The notes: generated by a model from the sequence alone, not told the origin. A DNA stretch of 64,000 nt from Streptomyces tsukubensis (GCF_009296025.1 NZ_CP045178.1:4836001-4900000), one strand, 5' to 3'. Positions 30,001 through 32,554 are shown, counted from the first letter of the stretch. Numbers and translations: made by a program.

Positions 30001-31704
30001 GCGCTGCACCTCACCCAGGACACCGTGTGGGACGCGCGGAAGTACATCGAGTCGCGGGAGCTCCAGGAGCGGGCCGCCGCCACCGGGCAGGACCCGGCCG
30101 ACCCGGCGGTGCTGGCACTCCTGCACCTGGACCGGCTCGGCGCGTTCTCCGACGCGACCCGGATCCTGGACGCCGAAGGCAACCACCAGGGCCGCAACTA
30201 CGGCAGCGCCCCCACGCCCGGCGGTATCGAGCCGCTGCGGATGTACACCGTCAGGCCGGGACCCGGCGGGAACACCACCGAGCTGGGGTTCGCCCCGTGG
30301 GCGGCACACGGCGGACCGCCGCCGTACTTCGTGCACACCGACGCGGGCGACATCACCGACGCGGAAGGCCTCACCGACGCGGACGGCGTCACCGGCACCC
30401 GTGGGACGACCGGGGCGGAGGGCAGTACCGGCGTCAACGTGCTCCGGTTGCCAGGCGGCACGGTGTCGGTCTCCGACGCGGAGCTGTTCGCACTGGTCTC
30501 CGCCGATCCCGCGTTGCGCGGGGCCGACCGGGACCGGTGGGTCGCGTGGCTGTCGGCCGGCCCGAGTACGGAAGCCCGGCGGGCGGAGCAGCAGGCGTAC
30601 TCCGACAGGGAGAACAGGACCGCGGTCAGCTACAGCGCCACGGTCGTGCTCTCCGAGGGCGACCCGTCCGAGCCGAGTTGGCTCACCGCGCTTCCCGACC
30701 GTACGACAGGGGCGGCGGGCCGCTGGCACTCAGCCCGGCCCTCGGGAGAGGGCCGTGGGAGCCCCGCGCGGATACCGAGTACCGTGCCGTACACCGCCGA
30801 CGGCCGGTTCGACGAGAGCTTCGAGGGCACCCGGAAGATGTTCCCCACCCCCGTCGTCACCTCCACGGGGCGGAGCACGGTGTGGGGCCAGGGGCAGCAC
30901 GATCCTGAGCATCACGTCTTCGTGGCCGAGCTGCCGGGGCTCGGGCTGCGCGGCGAGTACAACCCGTACGGGCCGTCAACCGGGCGCGTGACGGATGCCG
31001 AGGGGCGCCTGTACAGTGAAGGCCCCGCCTGGGACTGGTACCTGGCGGGCCGTGGCCTGGTCGCCTCCTCCCGGCTACGGACAGTGCTCCTGGCGCATGA
31101 CGTCGACGGGGACCCGAACGACTCGGGTGTCCTGCCGGTGCCAGTCGCCTGGCCGGCCACCGGTCCCGTCAGTGCGACGCCACCGGTCGACCCGGCCACC
31201 GTCGCCGCGGTGCCCTCTCTCCTGCTTCTGCTGAACGACCTGCTCGCCGCCTTCCGGTGGCGCGATCACACAGGCCCCTTGTACATCTTCAGCTCCCAGT
31301 CGCCCCAGCGGATCTTCGAGGAGGGAGTGCGGCCCGACGGAGACCAATGGATCCACCCGATCGACCACGTGTACGGCGATGACCGGTCCGGCTCGGCCTG
31401 GGTCACCGCGACGGCAAATCTCTCCACCGACCCGGCCCGGGGCAGTGGCTGGCGCGTCGACCTCGGGGCTCCCGGCGGGGTCGATGTGAACGCCACTCTG
31501 GGTCTCGCCTCTCCCCTCCCCGGGGGGTGGGAGGTGTTGTTCCCCGCAGGCGTGCACCGCCGCTGGATCCAGGGCGCGCAGTGGCTGGAGAACGGGGTGC
31601 CCGTCGGGGACTACCTCCCCAACCCGCACTTCGGGGAGGACGCCGACGACAATCCTCAGAAGACACCTGAACAGCACGACCCGGGAACCAGTACCAGTAA
31701 GTGA
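1..31704 (+). CDS. Giant multi-module lonely-Cys-type protein, putative T7SS effector (5' end outside window)
   Basis: The frame is open from base 1 and the residues before the first ATG (position 46) match an internal repeat (APWH..., FVYG...), so the true start lies upstream. Residues are numbered here from that ATG (10,552 visible). Six modules of about 1,000-1,300 residues carry a His and a Cys at H663/C709, H2256/C2300, H3508/C3554, H4799/C4846, H5962/C6008 and H7148/C7195. Modules 2-5 open with an OmpA-like segment; module 6 lacks it. Acidic Asp/Ser and Pro-rich linkers separate modules. Residues about 7,850-9,640 are beta-rich repeats, followed by a Pro/Glu/Ser linker and a degenerate ADP-ribosyltransferase-like end. 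I count seven Cys in total. Similar Streptomyces giants are linked to type VII secretion; export, self-processing and toxicity are inferred. A T7SS-associated gene follows after 7 bp. Confidence 0.85.
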   Translation, partial: APWHQRGAGAPFVYGMPHGDQAEPNPELLADLFYRDPALRGRPHNHPVLTTHPVRPMPPGSTPVGGGVLGLFARSTGKRWYASTSPTTMWYDKDSRSHRLAVLPLEGQTEALRNTLRVFTPDMGDGMVEEYPIGLAAATAVPVAPAQTAPGASTSQRVQELSSDYVEGEDSPRRVFGRPVGLPADSAPDNASDSAPDSAFDAVLDGAPDTAPGTSWDGSSDTVRDSGSDTVRDSGSDTVRDSGSDTAWDSGSDTAWDSGSDTAWEGTSDTASDIAQDSAADDAAMMEYIAALTNASRPDPSQVPPTGPPRAPVGLPTRERQDSAPEYHRFLAEIYRGRETPAGALEALRRLDRLRAEVPALRQGPFDPIELARHVLMLESAEDVSRAEIEELLRLATDPRTQEARGLAVLSAVHLVDQGVLDDQYRRKDAQGNARGWDWTENGLPTGLDLSTTGARTGTNVTEEPSGWSSGADPYLFASAGSDQETIRVRGRRGFQRPVPHEVFVEMVAFDTEHGKLPKDVPFVVATGQVASWNLHLQDGLAIRFDRAAWAPNGELSLSTPEETGRPRFVLEGREGKVLSRWLVRDPATARAARPENGQVDWDRREIAYPLVDRDHRVFGFISMNLAEGTNWLRSHISRRIRESRTTIVTTPGRTRYWSQEAPWVKEKLPAPLVANTHGLVGIGVWATRHGVEQVEIKEHARRIAYQVALAGLPLDHPLVLQDCFRGMFAPKGVAGDPPTTLYGWPAGTDPLTDVSGAQEVANQTGRVVYASVFTNASDMRQLGSGLPYYVLKTDLRGGTTQWVAFHPEPKGAALDQVARWARLHDDAGPASEEVRERALRLVRALRLVFGPAADKRPDYQELLGGIGALEKRREADPALNRPGALRFTMELFDSLARQHAGTAQGAPVTADAHLGLLREAAGQWEAGQRGPLTTWLPLPSVTKALDAFEKMPDPAKVIRDILGPDPETGADADADSDSDDYSDSDEDSEAEGGFEEPPSEARWSRTLWAQVQTEQLLVKWGMFAADPQLRAHNRAMFAQRLLGLSAPDVKGFGDAVAGVRRALAAGRDPGSFHELASHRLERAGALSRDTLRKDRAGQEWGRLLNFQDFRPGGFDPSKVTLLRRKPDGRGFEKFDTEAAPWHTKSGPAPFVYGGRSNGTPYAQLADLAYRDPELRKRDYRAPVITTLAAAMPPGSRSLHGTPIGEFARSTGKTWWGSTDQVGLWYDETTKTFSLAVYPAAGAAEAARNTWHKVTAAEGDPPQAAPSSTSAPSRADAASIDRISQMTNAAPGGTALDSDKDSDRDSVIGSVWSESDTETERGSVWSGSDTDSDTDSDTGTEFDSEWSGPASGSDSDSDSDTDTGLDSVRNESAPDPVPDPTPDPVPDPALDSAWSAHARALAVLRDAVTEAVTAARGDDERVTVVAWNGVARERTELEEAEARLLGLGVAPADLTASRLPGDEETGDTAPGPVVPRDEAHREWLSREVREDDLPGGLLAGLPPTAADETVELTDVKTAGVALSSSQKAELVLLGDKRLLLSGFERQDQARLRMLRPGAWPQSLNAAAANVAGRLWASAKQEFADAESAVASRDDATDAPRATDATDRDSAMETDVERAWAAAVALVLPLEPHDVTADSRYAGSDFRAAVRQVASHLLTQDGPDVTRAASLADTLRLGLGLRERWTGAVESGPAAAPRTVATTAEGPVWAAPVTAATANARRPVTFASTPTSSSPVTSAPAPAPVTSLMTSAGPVLATPVTAANAGATASAVPAPFTFVPFSARSSSVSRKDRTEIERLALQVAVGSIARERPDQVEIIGYSKASSGLTGRSATEESGKRAASVAAVFTAALDRELAARQLSLTADQPRLRAADFVTVRSGGSALVAAPQGLTDREDRGQTLIRVTTVTAEDALNKLAKLDKSDPRMVGKPASTMDDQARRVLNLAPDATVDGPLLLAMVAVFGAAEAAGQARTMGEVGAYYLRQPGVVEHLGVIAPNRKRHFTGRTGLRVPGLHWGRPTEGTGALRHNESADKDRVRLDAASFEVQKVTSYGMRDGDPIVTDAVPWTGRRAYFLVADGRRGVVKTRAQDGSVRELSIEETVEVVAADVAREGLDKQIPIAVFVPFATAYDLRLLRMLAHRTGHRVWAHSGTMDFSYDSGRPRQIRQDGAHSGGWLHAEPDVTPDPDDEPLAEDWYWEQELRFFASEKTKRVIAALSFSPHDYETRQQFAPLLDQQTTYLHFNPATDTVLAEEPLPTPPGFTEAEADHLSGHGSRGSLSRALWNGDTTTLGEGRTEQAAARIARLFRGGWLSLGACWGGTAPGPHGRNGAGQAEPAPFVSDPIRQISAGQRVANGMRRYVRAAERLHANIPFVDQIKHGLYTDAQGRRTRWVILRPEPGWDERGRMARAIGMYREGEEEPLGTRERVLYLVRALKLTFGRDVEDAPDFLDLLRGAVALEDMWHGDIDLNAVGGFTLDAFQRAVAAHPEGRRGVDQAGYRAVLAAAVRAAPRTALSTFVTLPTVMESVTWLDAQRSYDDAVKKVLATDVVRSLDVSRLFWARVKTQDLLGGFSADERAAFTREVLHLTPSEAVDERREEELVQLLTRGFAEGRDVPNREVAGAFHLEVAGMLGDESTMRSTLYGPATLGEGRDYTGAVPPAMDLGEIQTPDGKKPAPWVGKDRYGSDRPVPYLVRATLDPADPRYLRLVLKDKVLRVTHGEFVEMLAEDHVLLGKDLVTDVVLDISGLDPSASDLARRLAQRLGRHVWSTPSRTELSPTGRNKRSLLSTGASTPPAGTTASGAWNESAPVDLAEPVEAPRPVPDPVPEHAPLPGEPATSPQPAAVAGTTVNVGREAAVAPLPDVAVSPVPDAAPRPAVSPVPDAAPRPAVSSVPDAAPRPAVSPVPDAAPRPAVSPVPDAAPRPAASSVPDAAPRPAVSPVPDAAPRPAVSPVPDAAPRPVVSSVPDAAPRPAVSSVPATAPQRAATPVPAALRQRAVTRATSGQPMPGLTYTGAPARPASHPVHASPQRALPRATLVPFAQGATTPSEDDDDLRDVERLMVRVALAGIRNRGLGVALPGILFTGYGADASPEGEETRKEAGARLGAERAEAEREEFMERLDEELDARQQFLPPEERLRAADFRTRARGLDRVPRDAPARVALTGVASSADIGRQATIEFAYAPDAAGVEHLDVLRRLDRRLDGRPLDLDVLARRILHLGEDAAVGAPERAALFELITEARRAQRATSMATLGAFHAERAGVLRPDRKRHFTTGDGRTRLPGLNWSGTPAVKLDTGRMRTRRFKNGRLRRELVGSVPWPTSTRPYVVAADMRDGRIAVRIDDESELLLEFEEFVELVAADVDSLGLPEDTPLVLAVPFAGDGLLKWPRRLADLTGMTVWAHTAEGLLTEENGTATVGMVHRSGKRQGAWLPSPPGLGADPRDGDPQANFRAVSTQAIVSALTGKQIGRSSHNDEDLADKGFEAAGRRLDTITTFVHYNPVTDTYTAEFPLPAPGPMTEAYYEDTHGSPTGMTLVEWDGTKKTLATPRAMWHWFRRKSLTARNRIWIDLMGCGTAQYEDMSVPAVADSETDDGTFVADPLDRPPFGQRVANAAGRPVRSASTSDDVREVNGRWVRVLFTDAWGRKGRWVIFLPEPKEAGLDKLAALAGWPVGQDGRGKESRQRALRAVRALRLVFGWDVERSADYEDLFLGIAALDDMWLADGRFKDLGLLTMDLLRRVVAAHPEGGQDAGQAAYRAVLAGARAAAPGTPLRNFVRLPDAVDRAAEWAEDEDTDLWEEAADALRMDADDADVPERSRMFWARVKAEETLESQDADALLPRVLDIDQDVDPNDALREELLSAFTTAYAAGWDASNPDVVAAHRLEREGALEDSNLLDVVNTQETLQRVLNNAQDSGSDSGSEDGKLSDGMGRDFGPGQGVSQIDLTQIRTPAGLETPGWVGTRTDGQPYVCPYLVRAALDPMDRDIVVVYVAGVEQRVTLDVFAELLAADRALMKYGPHVPVLLNMTGEDWSVQRATQRISDRLARSVWWAKVPVDLSGTGDSGLPVLTLHDDPTGRNAATIDAWEITDPRAGYATGNSLSVPPPVSRSANPQPSRGRPGVTSEATSEAALPDASLAPFDQARAEVRAALGPDVSLASVYATDVFESDSDTEENEVEGSVAGRSVSEGSVSEGSESGSSLAEGSVFDGSVSDGYETEDTETGDTDIEGAGERDAPGATVKPRTTVASRTTAEPRTTVEPGAVTESGATSQPQARAEEAEPDAAESEPDEPASSTASAVSRPSTPVANSPARPPVHTRPVSEATASSSAGRAAAGPAPVTYVSFPPRGATLPMRDRATVRNLVSQVAALGMRARELRLPLPPVTIRTYDEVTPGRQPLEGPRAREVYDEFTRGLSEELSWLQRNLPPGRPRLRAEHFGIAVKPRKGNAAPTVVPAGGSTRTPTRAQGSVHVSLPPRLEFMEGLDALRRRDTRLREGDFDLAALARQVLHLDEAARVDDAVRADLFDLVERARAAGFGHSVAAFGAFHLQELGVLAADRERHLAVDGARVPGLNWTSEKVRNLELGAFRIRRAREDGSLSSPVSLPTSPTHTPPYVVAADEGRHDRVSVRLPDDSSRELDIEEFVELVAADVRRAGLPRGTEIVLAFPFAGDRTLKLPRLLADRTGLTVWAHSGVATLADAEDGKSRIQVTHRHLKQQGDWVPNPPGMAPGPDPEDPRDWSLRVFTRAIISAFTGKQIGRGLHKETAVTLEDHGRHLDRMTTYVHHNPATGKNSVEHAMPNPEPGPGEPPFGDPYFLDAHAVPGAVQVTLDDGSRERVKIRPFFQWLGRRMSFSTRPVRDWLDLVLCYSGSAPDGSVRPLAPGNSFSGSFVADPLAVISLGQEAANTTGRVTRVSYLKQSTNRRRAGKYVRGLYRDAQGRLAWWDIYRPEPSEAELDRLARVVGWHTGTDDPADDVRLRTLRAVRALRLVFGYQAEFEPDHEELMRGIAALDDMWRTDGRFDKLGPFTMDLLWRVVAAHPAGESEDQGVAALRAVLTEARAAAPGTRLEDFVSLPAVDEALVWAGQQDMDVTAARVLKLSGPEETGDAERSRMFWARVKTAEALATPGVDIGRTTARLLHLSAETTDDTTLHDTMRDLSTMVFAEGREVTSPDVMGARHLETMGALTEETALRTVRGTQKGGGRDFTGGAKPSRVDLSQVHTPDGLQEAPWLEDDNGEGLPTPYLVRAELDYTDPDFAFLNLDGDMERVRVGELVELLAHDPRLHGQGLNTSVILAMSGLGLLAPDLAQQVAQRLGRSVWWTDFRVSTSEKGDSGHPVVTLHADPGTGSPQDDGWQVAQPADPHPSEELPRPGGPFFERSGDPVTDEGEGGDPVPATGEAAEHTAGEALDAPARSAEPITPTTGTGDRHAPRDDGGPRAEARTRSRARKPAKSSSGQPMPGVGAAGAATRLPIRPVSEPVGSAPLPELPKATPVPVVRQGRTSAGSGADPIGGLAVAVARSGLRNHALNVSLPEITVVGHGEDGARGSGTRTAQPTGDQDTRSTREEFVRRLDAELRAAQRRLPEGERRLTAADFTITRRERTAPTEPTRVSEHERVRAARRRGPASGEGRLRATLEITQRPDATAVEFLDVLRAGDRRLDGKPLDVAALTRQVLHLGEGAVVDAAARRNFFGLVERARAAGRNRGFAALAAFHLEERGLLAADRKRHLTRDGKRAPGLNWTANEVVALDTASGYALKDDEKGAVDRTGPHPFPWSKGPRPYVVAAEGRFDRVLLRLPDDSEVEVGIEELVELVAADVARQSLPAGTGIVLAFPFAGDGWLDLPRLLADRTGTTVWSHIGEVALTEQPDSTTTMDEVFRLGAAAGTWLPTPPGLGLDPRDGDPLAEFRDVRTQAIVSKRTGRQIGRSSHNLADLVENEFEEGSRHLDQITTFVHLHPLSGVVSPSHPLEGPGDAADAFYEDTHGNLGHVGLANLDGSTRKMSEQSSMRRWYRRMSVLVNPKRWLDIGACMGANQDDMALPARKRMYSHMEGVFVADPLKYVPYGQRAANAARLPVRAATRAQVTDQLDGSYTRGLLSDAWGRHARWVYYLPEPEDAELDLLAAQVGWHTGRGGASAEVRERTLRAVRALRLTFGWNVEQEYSATGGRSAESGYLGLLRGVAALDDMWRADSRFAGLGPLTMDLLRRVVETRPEGGKGARQAAYAEVLGKARTAAPGTRLADFVTLPAVDEAVAWTKRADLDRAAVDALLLGSTDQVGTEQRSRMFWARVKAEEVLAAPGLDFDQLVARVLHRPLTPGIGANAGMRRELWSVFTTAFAAGRAGSDPAVAAAHYLERLDALDLDSVMETTRGADTGAGRDFGPWPGPYLVDLDQIRTPAGLADVTWESWTYAGTEKPHPYLIRTALDPQDPEMVEVAIKNNTYRTRLDSYLELLLADHTLMEDENLPVLLVLEQGLLTPELAQRIADRLARTVFWTSVPADLSGTNDKGQAVLTLKDGPSGTPAPSAAAIRKTEPVSPAAPGESRLDVPPPVPRSTGREETVRSTGREETVRSTGRTAVPATEPKAVLSAERAAVRAALGPVSAADVFAADVFDDDTDIDTDTDTEAATGTGTEAVTRNGTEAHASEAGAPVRVKDRAGDRSSDRASLSSEASATSDEGTSTESEPDSPSEVSDDETFFASGDEISFSFASDDELSSDSDSDSDSDDETDATRPVSWEPDVARPASEEPAPDQVPSGPGARADAAGRRLFRGPGTDSSSDESDESDDSDDSDDSDAPESAMRRTPGPRGVYTLPVRGQLPASPDRALVEWLDELREEDPKLSNESPADLARRVLHLDRTEAVDDEVRAELYALAGRARAAGPVAGVGALAAFHLRELGLLAADRKRHFTVGGKRVPGLNWTGKEVRQLSLDTVAVTKERKNGSLDAQRPVRARWPKSTLPYVVAADEGRHDMVVVRLPDGSSLEVDIEEFVELVAADVRDAGLPRGTAIVLAFPFAGDRLLSLPRKLADLTGLTVWAHSGVAKLADRDGGASGLELTYPFGKPQGDWIESPPGLAPDPDDEVDEDLEGWSPRMLTRAIISALTGKQIGRSAHTDEELADWVEDHGRHLDRMKTYVHINPASWTKSAEQPIPEPVPGPDEEPLGDPYYLDMHGILGYGKFPMENGRSRQEPHTGVVGWLKRRMSLASRPARDWLDLVFCYSGSPDDSALPRSGSTPASPGAFVADPLSEVSLGQLAANGTRRLTRSSYLPQATHGPYDNGKYRRELATDAQGRRGWWEISRPEPLAAELDRLAKVIGMRTGSDRTAEQVRERTLRLVRALRLTFGYRAEFEPDHEELLSGVAALERMWHADGRFTALGPFTMDLFRRVVAAHPDGGTDPDKAAFRAVLAAARSAAPGTRLRDFVRLPALDEALAWARDVDLEEEAARALQLSSSNDVTDVQRSRMFWARVKTVEALTAPGVDLDRVTAQVLHLDEETTDDEDAHAFLWSFYTWVFARRGEVTGADLVAAQHLETVGALGSSTTLTTSMDGEAEKGRDFTDAPVPAKLELSRIRTPDGLAEAPWAKDGADSPAPYLVRVKLDERYPGSVIATIDDTEARVTLGELAELLANDRVLQKQGLSTPLALATNLGRLAPDLSDTLSRRLGRKVWWTDFPVDMSGKDDTGTAVLTLHPDPDTGARPQDTGWKLTEPVDPAAETTLPRSAGPLLTRSGRAAEGTRATDRDRQDLARHGGEVTDTTVAHTTVPGTTSARTELSGTTPSSTTPADPTRPVPDDGSGERLAANPDPDPDSDPDSDSDFYSDFYSDAGSDRDSDAGSDSDSDAGYDTASDSGYETGSDEGDFSPIVDDFGRGHRGLQGSVHVMPFSDETLKWLHVALGRAVHHQAGLAEPAARGEQTDDALGEPDLEAQTIDAEELAALGRQVSEAYEGSSLLEDLPYVLSGKGMVRTVTYRGREYRISARLSLSDATPAPTMASEVSEGRKVHIEERNRSTISSADTSGTSTVRSLPLSYGRTWLVPGSANPVLAYLASLGITPKLTFTHNQVATSLTVEEDFTAVSALAFGSGPSRVFDYAMEWQVKAEPADGVTPTPALSTPPSTAPAPAPTAVPDPAGTTDPATDPATDPATDPATDRTAPTDGWGAPATSPGRVTAWFPDYLNEKPEPTPFGSLFSSPSDLPAEPRMVTEEQPLLRMDTIRDPAALHDGIVASDELRPHLRRMSKESAEELREFLSENNQRSGLPLMLAGAYPSPVLLDRAGDPLGYVEVRARLKWLSPEVLAKSRNVVMESSLLHTVGPKASHTVSNAVKPGFSFAPAFENPDGSGVGGGPTFSGSYQYQRDRVLNSGGTAFDWFGLVTENPHLLVEADIEFEAVMVLADGGRSEPYTLDRPAGQLLRVPSRADADGVPVEEGQERHLPSEMAELRSLGMSATPLRITGTDEVFAELETWLREHNFLPPNHRYSLSWMDDRSRRKIQGAWLANSRKLSLARTQVGLRSGLRQMVDGGHPLHFDLPFEHDVWRASMVLTVEPQEGTYPHHRKNLPGWSSLSANGMSASAGESYTSSHTLTGEFAGEAHGPVSANRTMKGGVPSSVSASGQRVHTAGSSSGAGLDAIMFNQSGLGVYDIPGTFKARIFSGQGTEPVRTLTPRNGNISLTVPLARTLDARPEPLPAPTSRPATDDDYRLARLEPDEDGDRPREAQMLPAAAHVNMAMGSAELIKAFQQLLAGGHPDGNPDPGALARILNWTATHGAQVGLALPSLVTQPSQWLKDITLGESLTLPEGPAQEVGRSALSSTVVHARAHQILRGAYVFDVGTAGSLLGTDAQGEVRGYLHEVVHEGTGFRPEEFAGTENWIESDITATDSSWRGTGSKRTVQIAFSGSGTLTDQDTSGTVSGSAGRSFSAARSETDTDAVFTNRMNVEAREPIHAFRADITYVFALAKGYRNAPANAVGFGPLGTRAIAVRVPGGVIFWVAETDVKEDPRLAELAGLTPSLPKLDRLLPPYFVRSRGRALGPASVPDVVPNGPLDSYVDAIRTAVGHEADGVLTPGSGTHVPGLDSLIVDAGSIIGLRTLAGAGAEKWRRIHFVHQESTVLYLVEVALNARPAPDRDLSEVRGALRPKSGMENQYSSAPTSVTRTATRTGTFTLGLTGSAGYTVAPGTDNTGSAGAAASFASASSKAVSHILTRNRQQWLRTYAPSAQFTVEYEFRVGVSSTRLDDSVPGFLINRLVTAGQVAELIGRGALSLSETTGLTRLLSRMVGGVTGEVSRLLRQAPGSPETEAEETALSDPATAPGTAIPLVPVTALDARPADAARPDVDAESDLVAGDTPPAPGTAISSTPVSVKLRFPTGDTPQELEDGTVEWPDAPELLAPAVHETDPRATEDHPLVDQATDQATDPDTAAAPETAANPLNGTALWTPEQTLVIGDFDATGELADALRAVDPALRDKALPKASGSQEATLIRIGNLVRSGRVALTPAQASRYTERRASAGSSAIKLTFYRPQTETSGRAVTLMGMRTDVRSSSTAGSQTATPIVNVPLSGGMTTGDTDTLSGTIPVAGENISTGQTTGVTSFRREMIKYGTGLSQTDEGEPDDSGVLGFTLTVHTVLEVSGPEGTRWVTGNAVVRATLEDVLGLGLAPARPSPGVYDAPAAVAAHAAQNTAAEEAPDEAAGDWRGLTPEEFGDRVAAAFTDEDESPQVWLDPGDVSTAARRALLIARHTLTDGGTLAEARRAAGTALPTDLAAAMGAAAHAADRARRPVELVLRTPAGPVHLPFTPPAGPDTTTTPPVPAPPVSPAPSDNADDSEGSRSPEPPEPPSTPPPSGPPLAPESFGRPKSPEGSERPVRREPSEQSERREQPKQSVRREPSEQPVRSGSAELSESRKVTPPVERQVSPDLAERSAPAERPQRSEPTVRPEPSTAPAPPLPPVPPTQETVAPPAPENEPEPAPEPAPKPEPTPALTTPALPTPVPEIIVTPPEEDVRAGEALGRAALHLTQDTVWDARKYIESRELQERAAATGQDPADPAVLALLHLDRLGAFSDATRILDAEGNHQGRNYGSAPTPGGIEPLRMYTVRPGPGGNTTELGFAPWAAHGGPPPYFVHTDAGDITDAEGLTDADGVTGTRGTTGAEGSTGVNVLRLPGGTVSVSDAELFALVSADPALRGADRDRWVAWLSAGPSTEARRAEQQAYSDRENRTAVSYSATVVLSEGDPSEPSWLTALPDRTTGAAGRWHSARPSGEGRGSPARIPSTVPYTADGRFDESFEGTRKMFPTPVVTSTGRSTVWGQGQHDPEHHVFVAELPGLGLRGEYNPYGPSTGRVTDAEGRLYSEGPAWDWYLAGRGLVASSRLRTVLLAHDVDGDPNDSGVLPVPVAWPATGPVSATPPVDPATVAAVPSLLLLLNDLLAAFRWRDHTGPLYIFSSQSPQRIFEEGVRPDGDQWIHPIDHVYGDDRSGSAWVTATANLSTDPARGSGWRVDLGAPGGVDVNATLGLASPLPGGWEVLFPAGVHRRWIQGAQWLENGVPVGDYLPNPHFGEDADDNPQKTPEQHDPGTSTSK
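649..798 (+). repeat. 24-bp in-frame tandem repeat in acidic linker
   Basis: About six copies of a 24-bp unit encode DSGSDTVR, then DSGSDTAW. The switch from the VR to the AW version halfway along suggests expansion from two parent units. The repeat sits in a disordered acidic linker of the giant gene. Confidence 0.85.
3885..4110 (+). repeat. Acidic Asp/Ser/Thr low-complexity linker
   Basis: In-frame runs of Asp-Ser and Asp-Thr dipeptides form a strongly acidic linker between module 1 and module 2 of the giant protein. Similar linkers occur near 12480-12680, 19830-20170, 20300-20365 and 23380-23560. They lack the glycine-rich nonapeptide of RTX calcium-binding repeats. Confidence 0.8.
8590..8949 (+). 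repeat. 36-bp in-frame tandem repeat (VSPVPDAAPRPA), about 10 copies
   Basis: Nine close copies and one degenerate copy of a 36-bp unit encode the dodecapeptide VSPVPDAAPRPA, with S/P and V/A variants. It forms a proline-rich stalk just before module 3. The array length is a multiple of three bases per unit, so copy-number change would keep the frame. Confidence 0.9.
9130..23580 (+). repeat. Two copies of a two-module unit (A-B-A-B arrangement of modules 3-6)
   Basis: Modules 3 (about 9130-12270) and 5 (about 16480-19540) share features absent from modules 4 and 6: an EDTHG motif, a WLP.PPGLG.DPRDGDP segment, and a following linker with VRAALGP and a (V/L).VPPPV.RS stretch. Modules 4 (about 13030-16060) and 6 (about 20440-23100) share the alternative versions: CYSG after the catalytic-type Cys, EDHGRHLDRM, and QD.GW near the module end. 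The simplest reading is duplication of a pair of modules, a unit of about 7 kb. This rests on reading motifs by eye, not on an alignment. Confidence 0.75.
23590..28960 (+). other. Beta-rich repeat region of the giant protein
   Basis: This part of the giant frame encodes about six diverged segments of 200-270 residues. They are rich in Ser/Thr/Gly and alternating hydrophobic residues, with recurring strand-like patterns such as TGTFTLGLTGSAG. No Cys was seen. Such regions usually precede the C-terminal toxin domain in actinobacterial giants and may form a stalk, adhesin or translocation part; that role is inferred. A 12-bp repeat (DPAT, 24370-24423) sits in a linker. Confidence 0.55.
31225..31640 (+). 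other. C-terminal ADP-ribosyltransferase-like domain, first motif degenerate
   Basis: The last part of the giant protein reads like a pertussis-toxin/scabin type mono-ADP-ribosyltransferase. LYIFSSQSPQRIFEEGV matches the first strand and helix (family pattern VYR.D.R.P..F..GF). SAWVTATANL matches the STS motif, and GGWEVLFPAGVHRRWIQGA matches the strand carrying the catalytic Glu. The NAD-binding Arg expected in the first motif is Ile here. The domain may be inactive, may use another Arg, or may be a diverged immunogenic or binding domain. Confidence 0.55.
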
Positions 31705-31711
31705 GGACAAG

Positions 31712-32554
31712 ATGAGTGAGACCAGCGGCGAGGCCCGTGCCGTAGCCGACCCCGCGGAGCCGGTACTGGACGACGGTGCCGCCACCGCTACGGTGGACCC
31801 CGCCCCGCCGGAGGAGTTCATCGAGGCGGCCAAGCTCGCGCCCGACCACTGGCTGTACTTGATCGACCCGACCTGGTCCGACGAGGGCCCGCCGCCGGAG
31901 TGGGCCGTGGTGGGCCAGTGGCGCTCCGACGCGGAGGGCGAGATCGTCGAGTGGCAGGACAACGAGGACTACCGGCCCTCCCCGGCGTCGATGGGCTGGC
32001 CCGACCCCGCCGACGAGGTGGACGCTGCCATCCAGTTGGCCACCACCGGTTACGGCCCCGCCGACGACGTCACCAAGGCGCTGGCCAACGCCGAGGTGGC
32101 CGTACTGGTCACGGCCGACGGCGACCCGGTACGCGCCTCGGCGCCCGACAGCACCCCCGTGGTCCTCGTCTACTCCTCCCCGAAGTACCTGCACCTCGCG
32201 GGGCGGCTGGCCTTCGAGACGACCAAGGTGCCCGAGTTCCTCGACCGGATCCCCGAGGGGCACAGCATGTGCATCAACAGCTCGGGTCCTGTCAGCATGG
32301 TGATGACCACCGACGGCCTCGCGGACATCATGACGGCGGCCCAGGAGGCGCCCGAGGGGGAGGAGGAGCAGTCCCCGTCCGCCGCCCGGTCCGTCTGGCC
32401 GCAGCAGACGATGAGCACCGAACCGGCGGCGGGCGCCGAGTCCGCCTCCGCCTCCTCCTCCGTCGAGTCCGGCACGGAGTCCGCCTCCGCCGCCTCCGAG
32501 CCGGCGTCCGTGTCCGAACCCGGTCAGGACACCGCTGCGGGGGAGGGACGTTGA
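31712..32554 (+). CDS. Type VII secretion system-associated protein (SseB-like)
   Basis: This 280-residue soluble protein has no signal peptide or membrane segment. The N-terminal half contains PPPEWAVVGQWRSDAEGEIV and YRPSP..MGWP.P.DEVD, typical of Streptomyces proteins annotated as T7SS-associated. The middle (about 120-210) has the short alternating hydrophobic strands of an SseB-like fold (TPVVLVYSS, YLHLAGRL, MCINSSGPVSMV). The C-terminal 70 residues are a Ser/Ala/Glu-rich tail. The ATG lies 7 bp after the giant gene's stop with a GAGGAC ribosome site between, so the two are surely co-transcribed. It is most likely a chaperone, adaptor or immunity partner of the giant protein; the sequence does not decide which. 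Confidence 0.75.
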   Translation: MSETSGEARAVADPAEPVLDDGAATATVDPAPPEEFIEAAKLAPDHWLYLIDPTWSDEGPPPEWAVVGQWRSDAEGEIVEWQDNEDYRPSPASMGWPDPADEVDAAIQLATTGYGPADDVTKALANAEVAVLVTADGDPVRASAPDSTPVVLVYSSPKYLHLAGRLAFETTKVPEFLDRIPEGHSMCINSSGPVSMVMTTDGLADIMTAAQEAPEGEEEQSPSAARSVWPQQTMSTEPAAGAESASASSSVESGTESASAASEPASVSEPGQDTAAGEGR

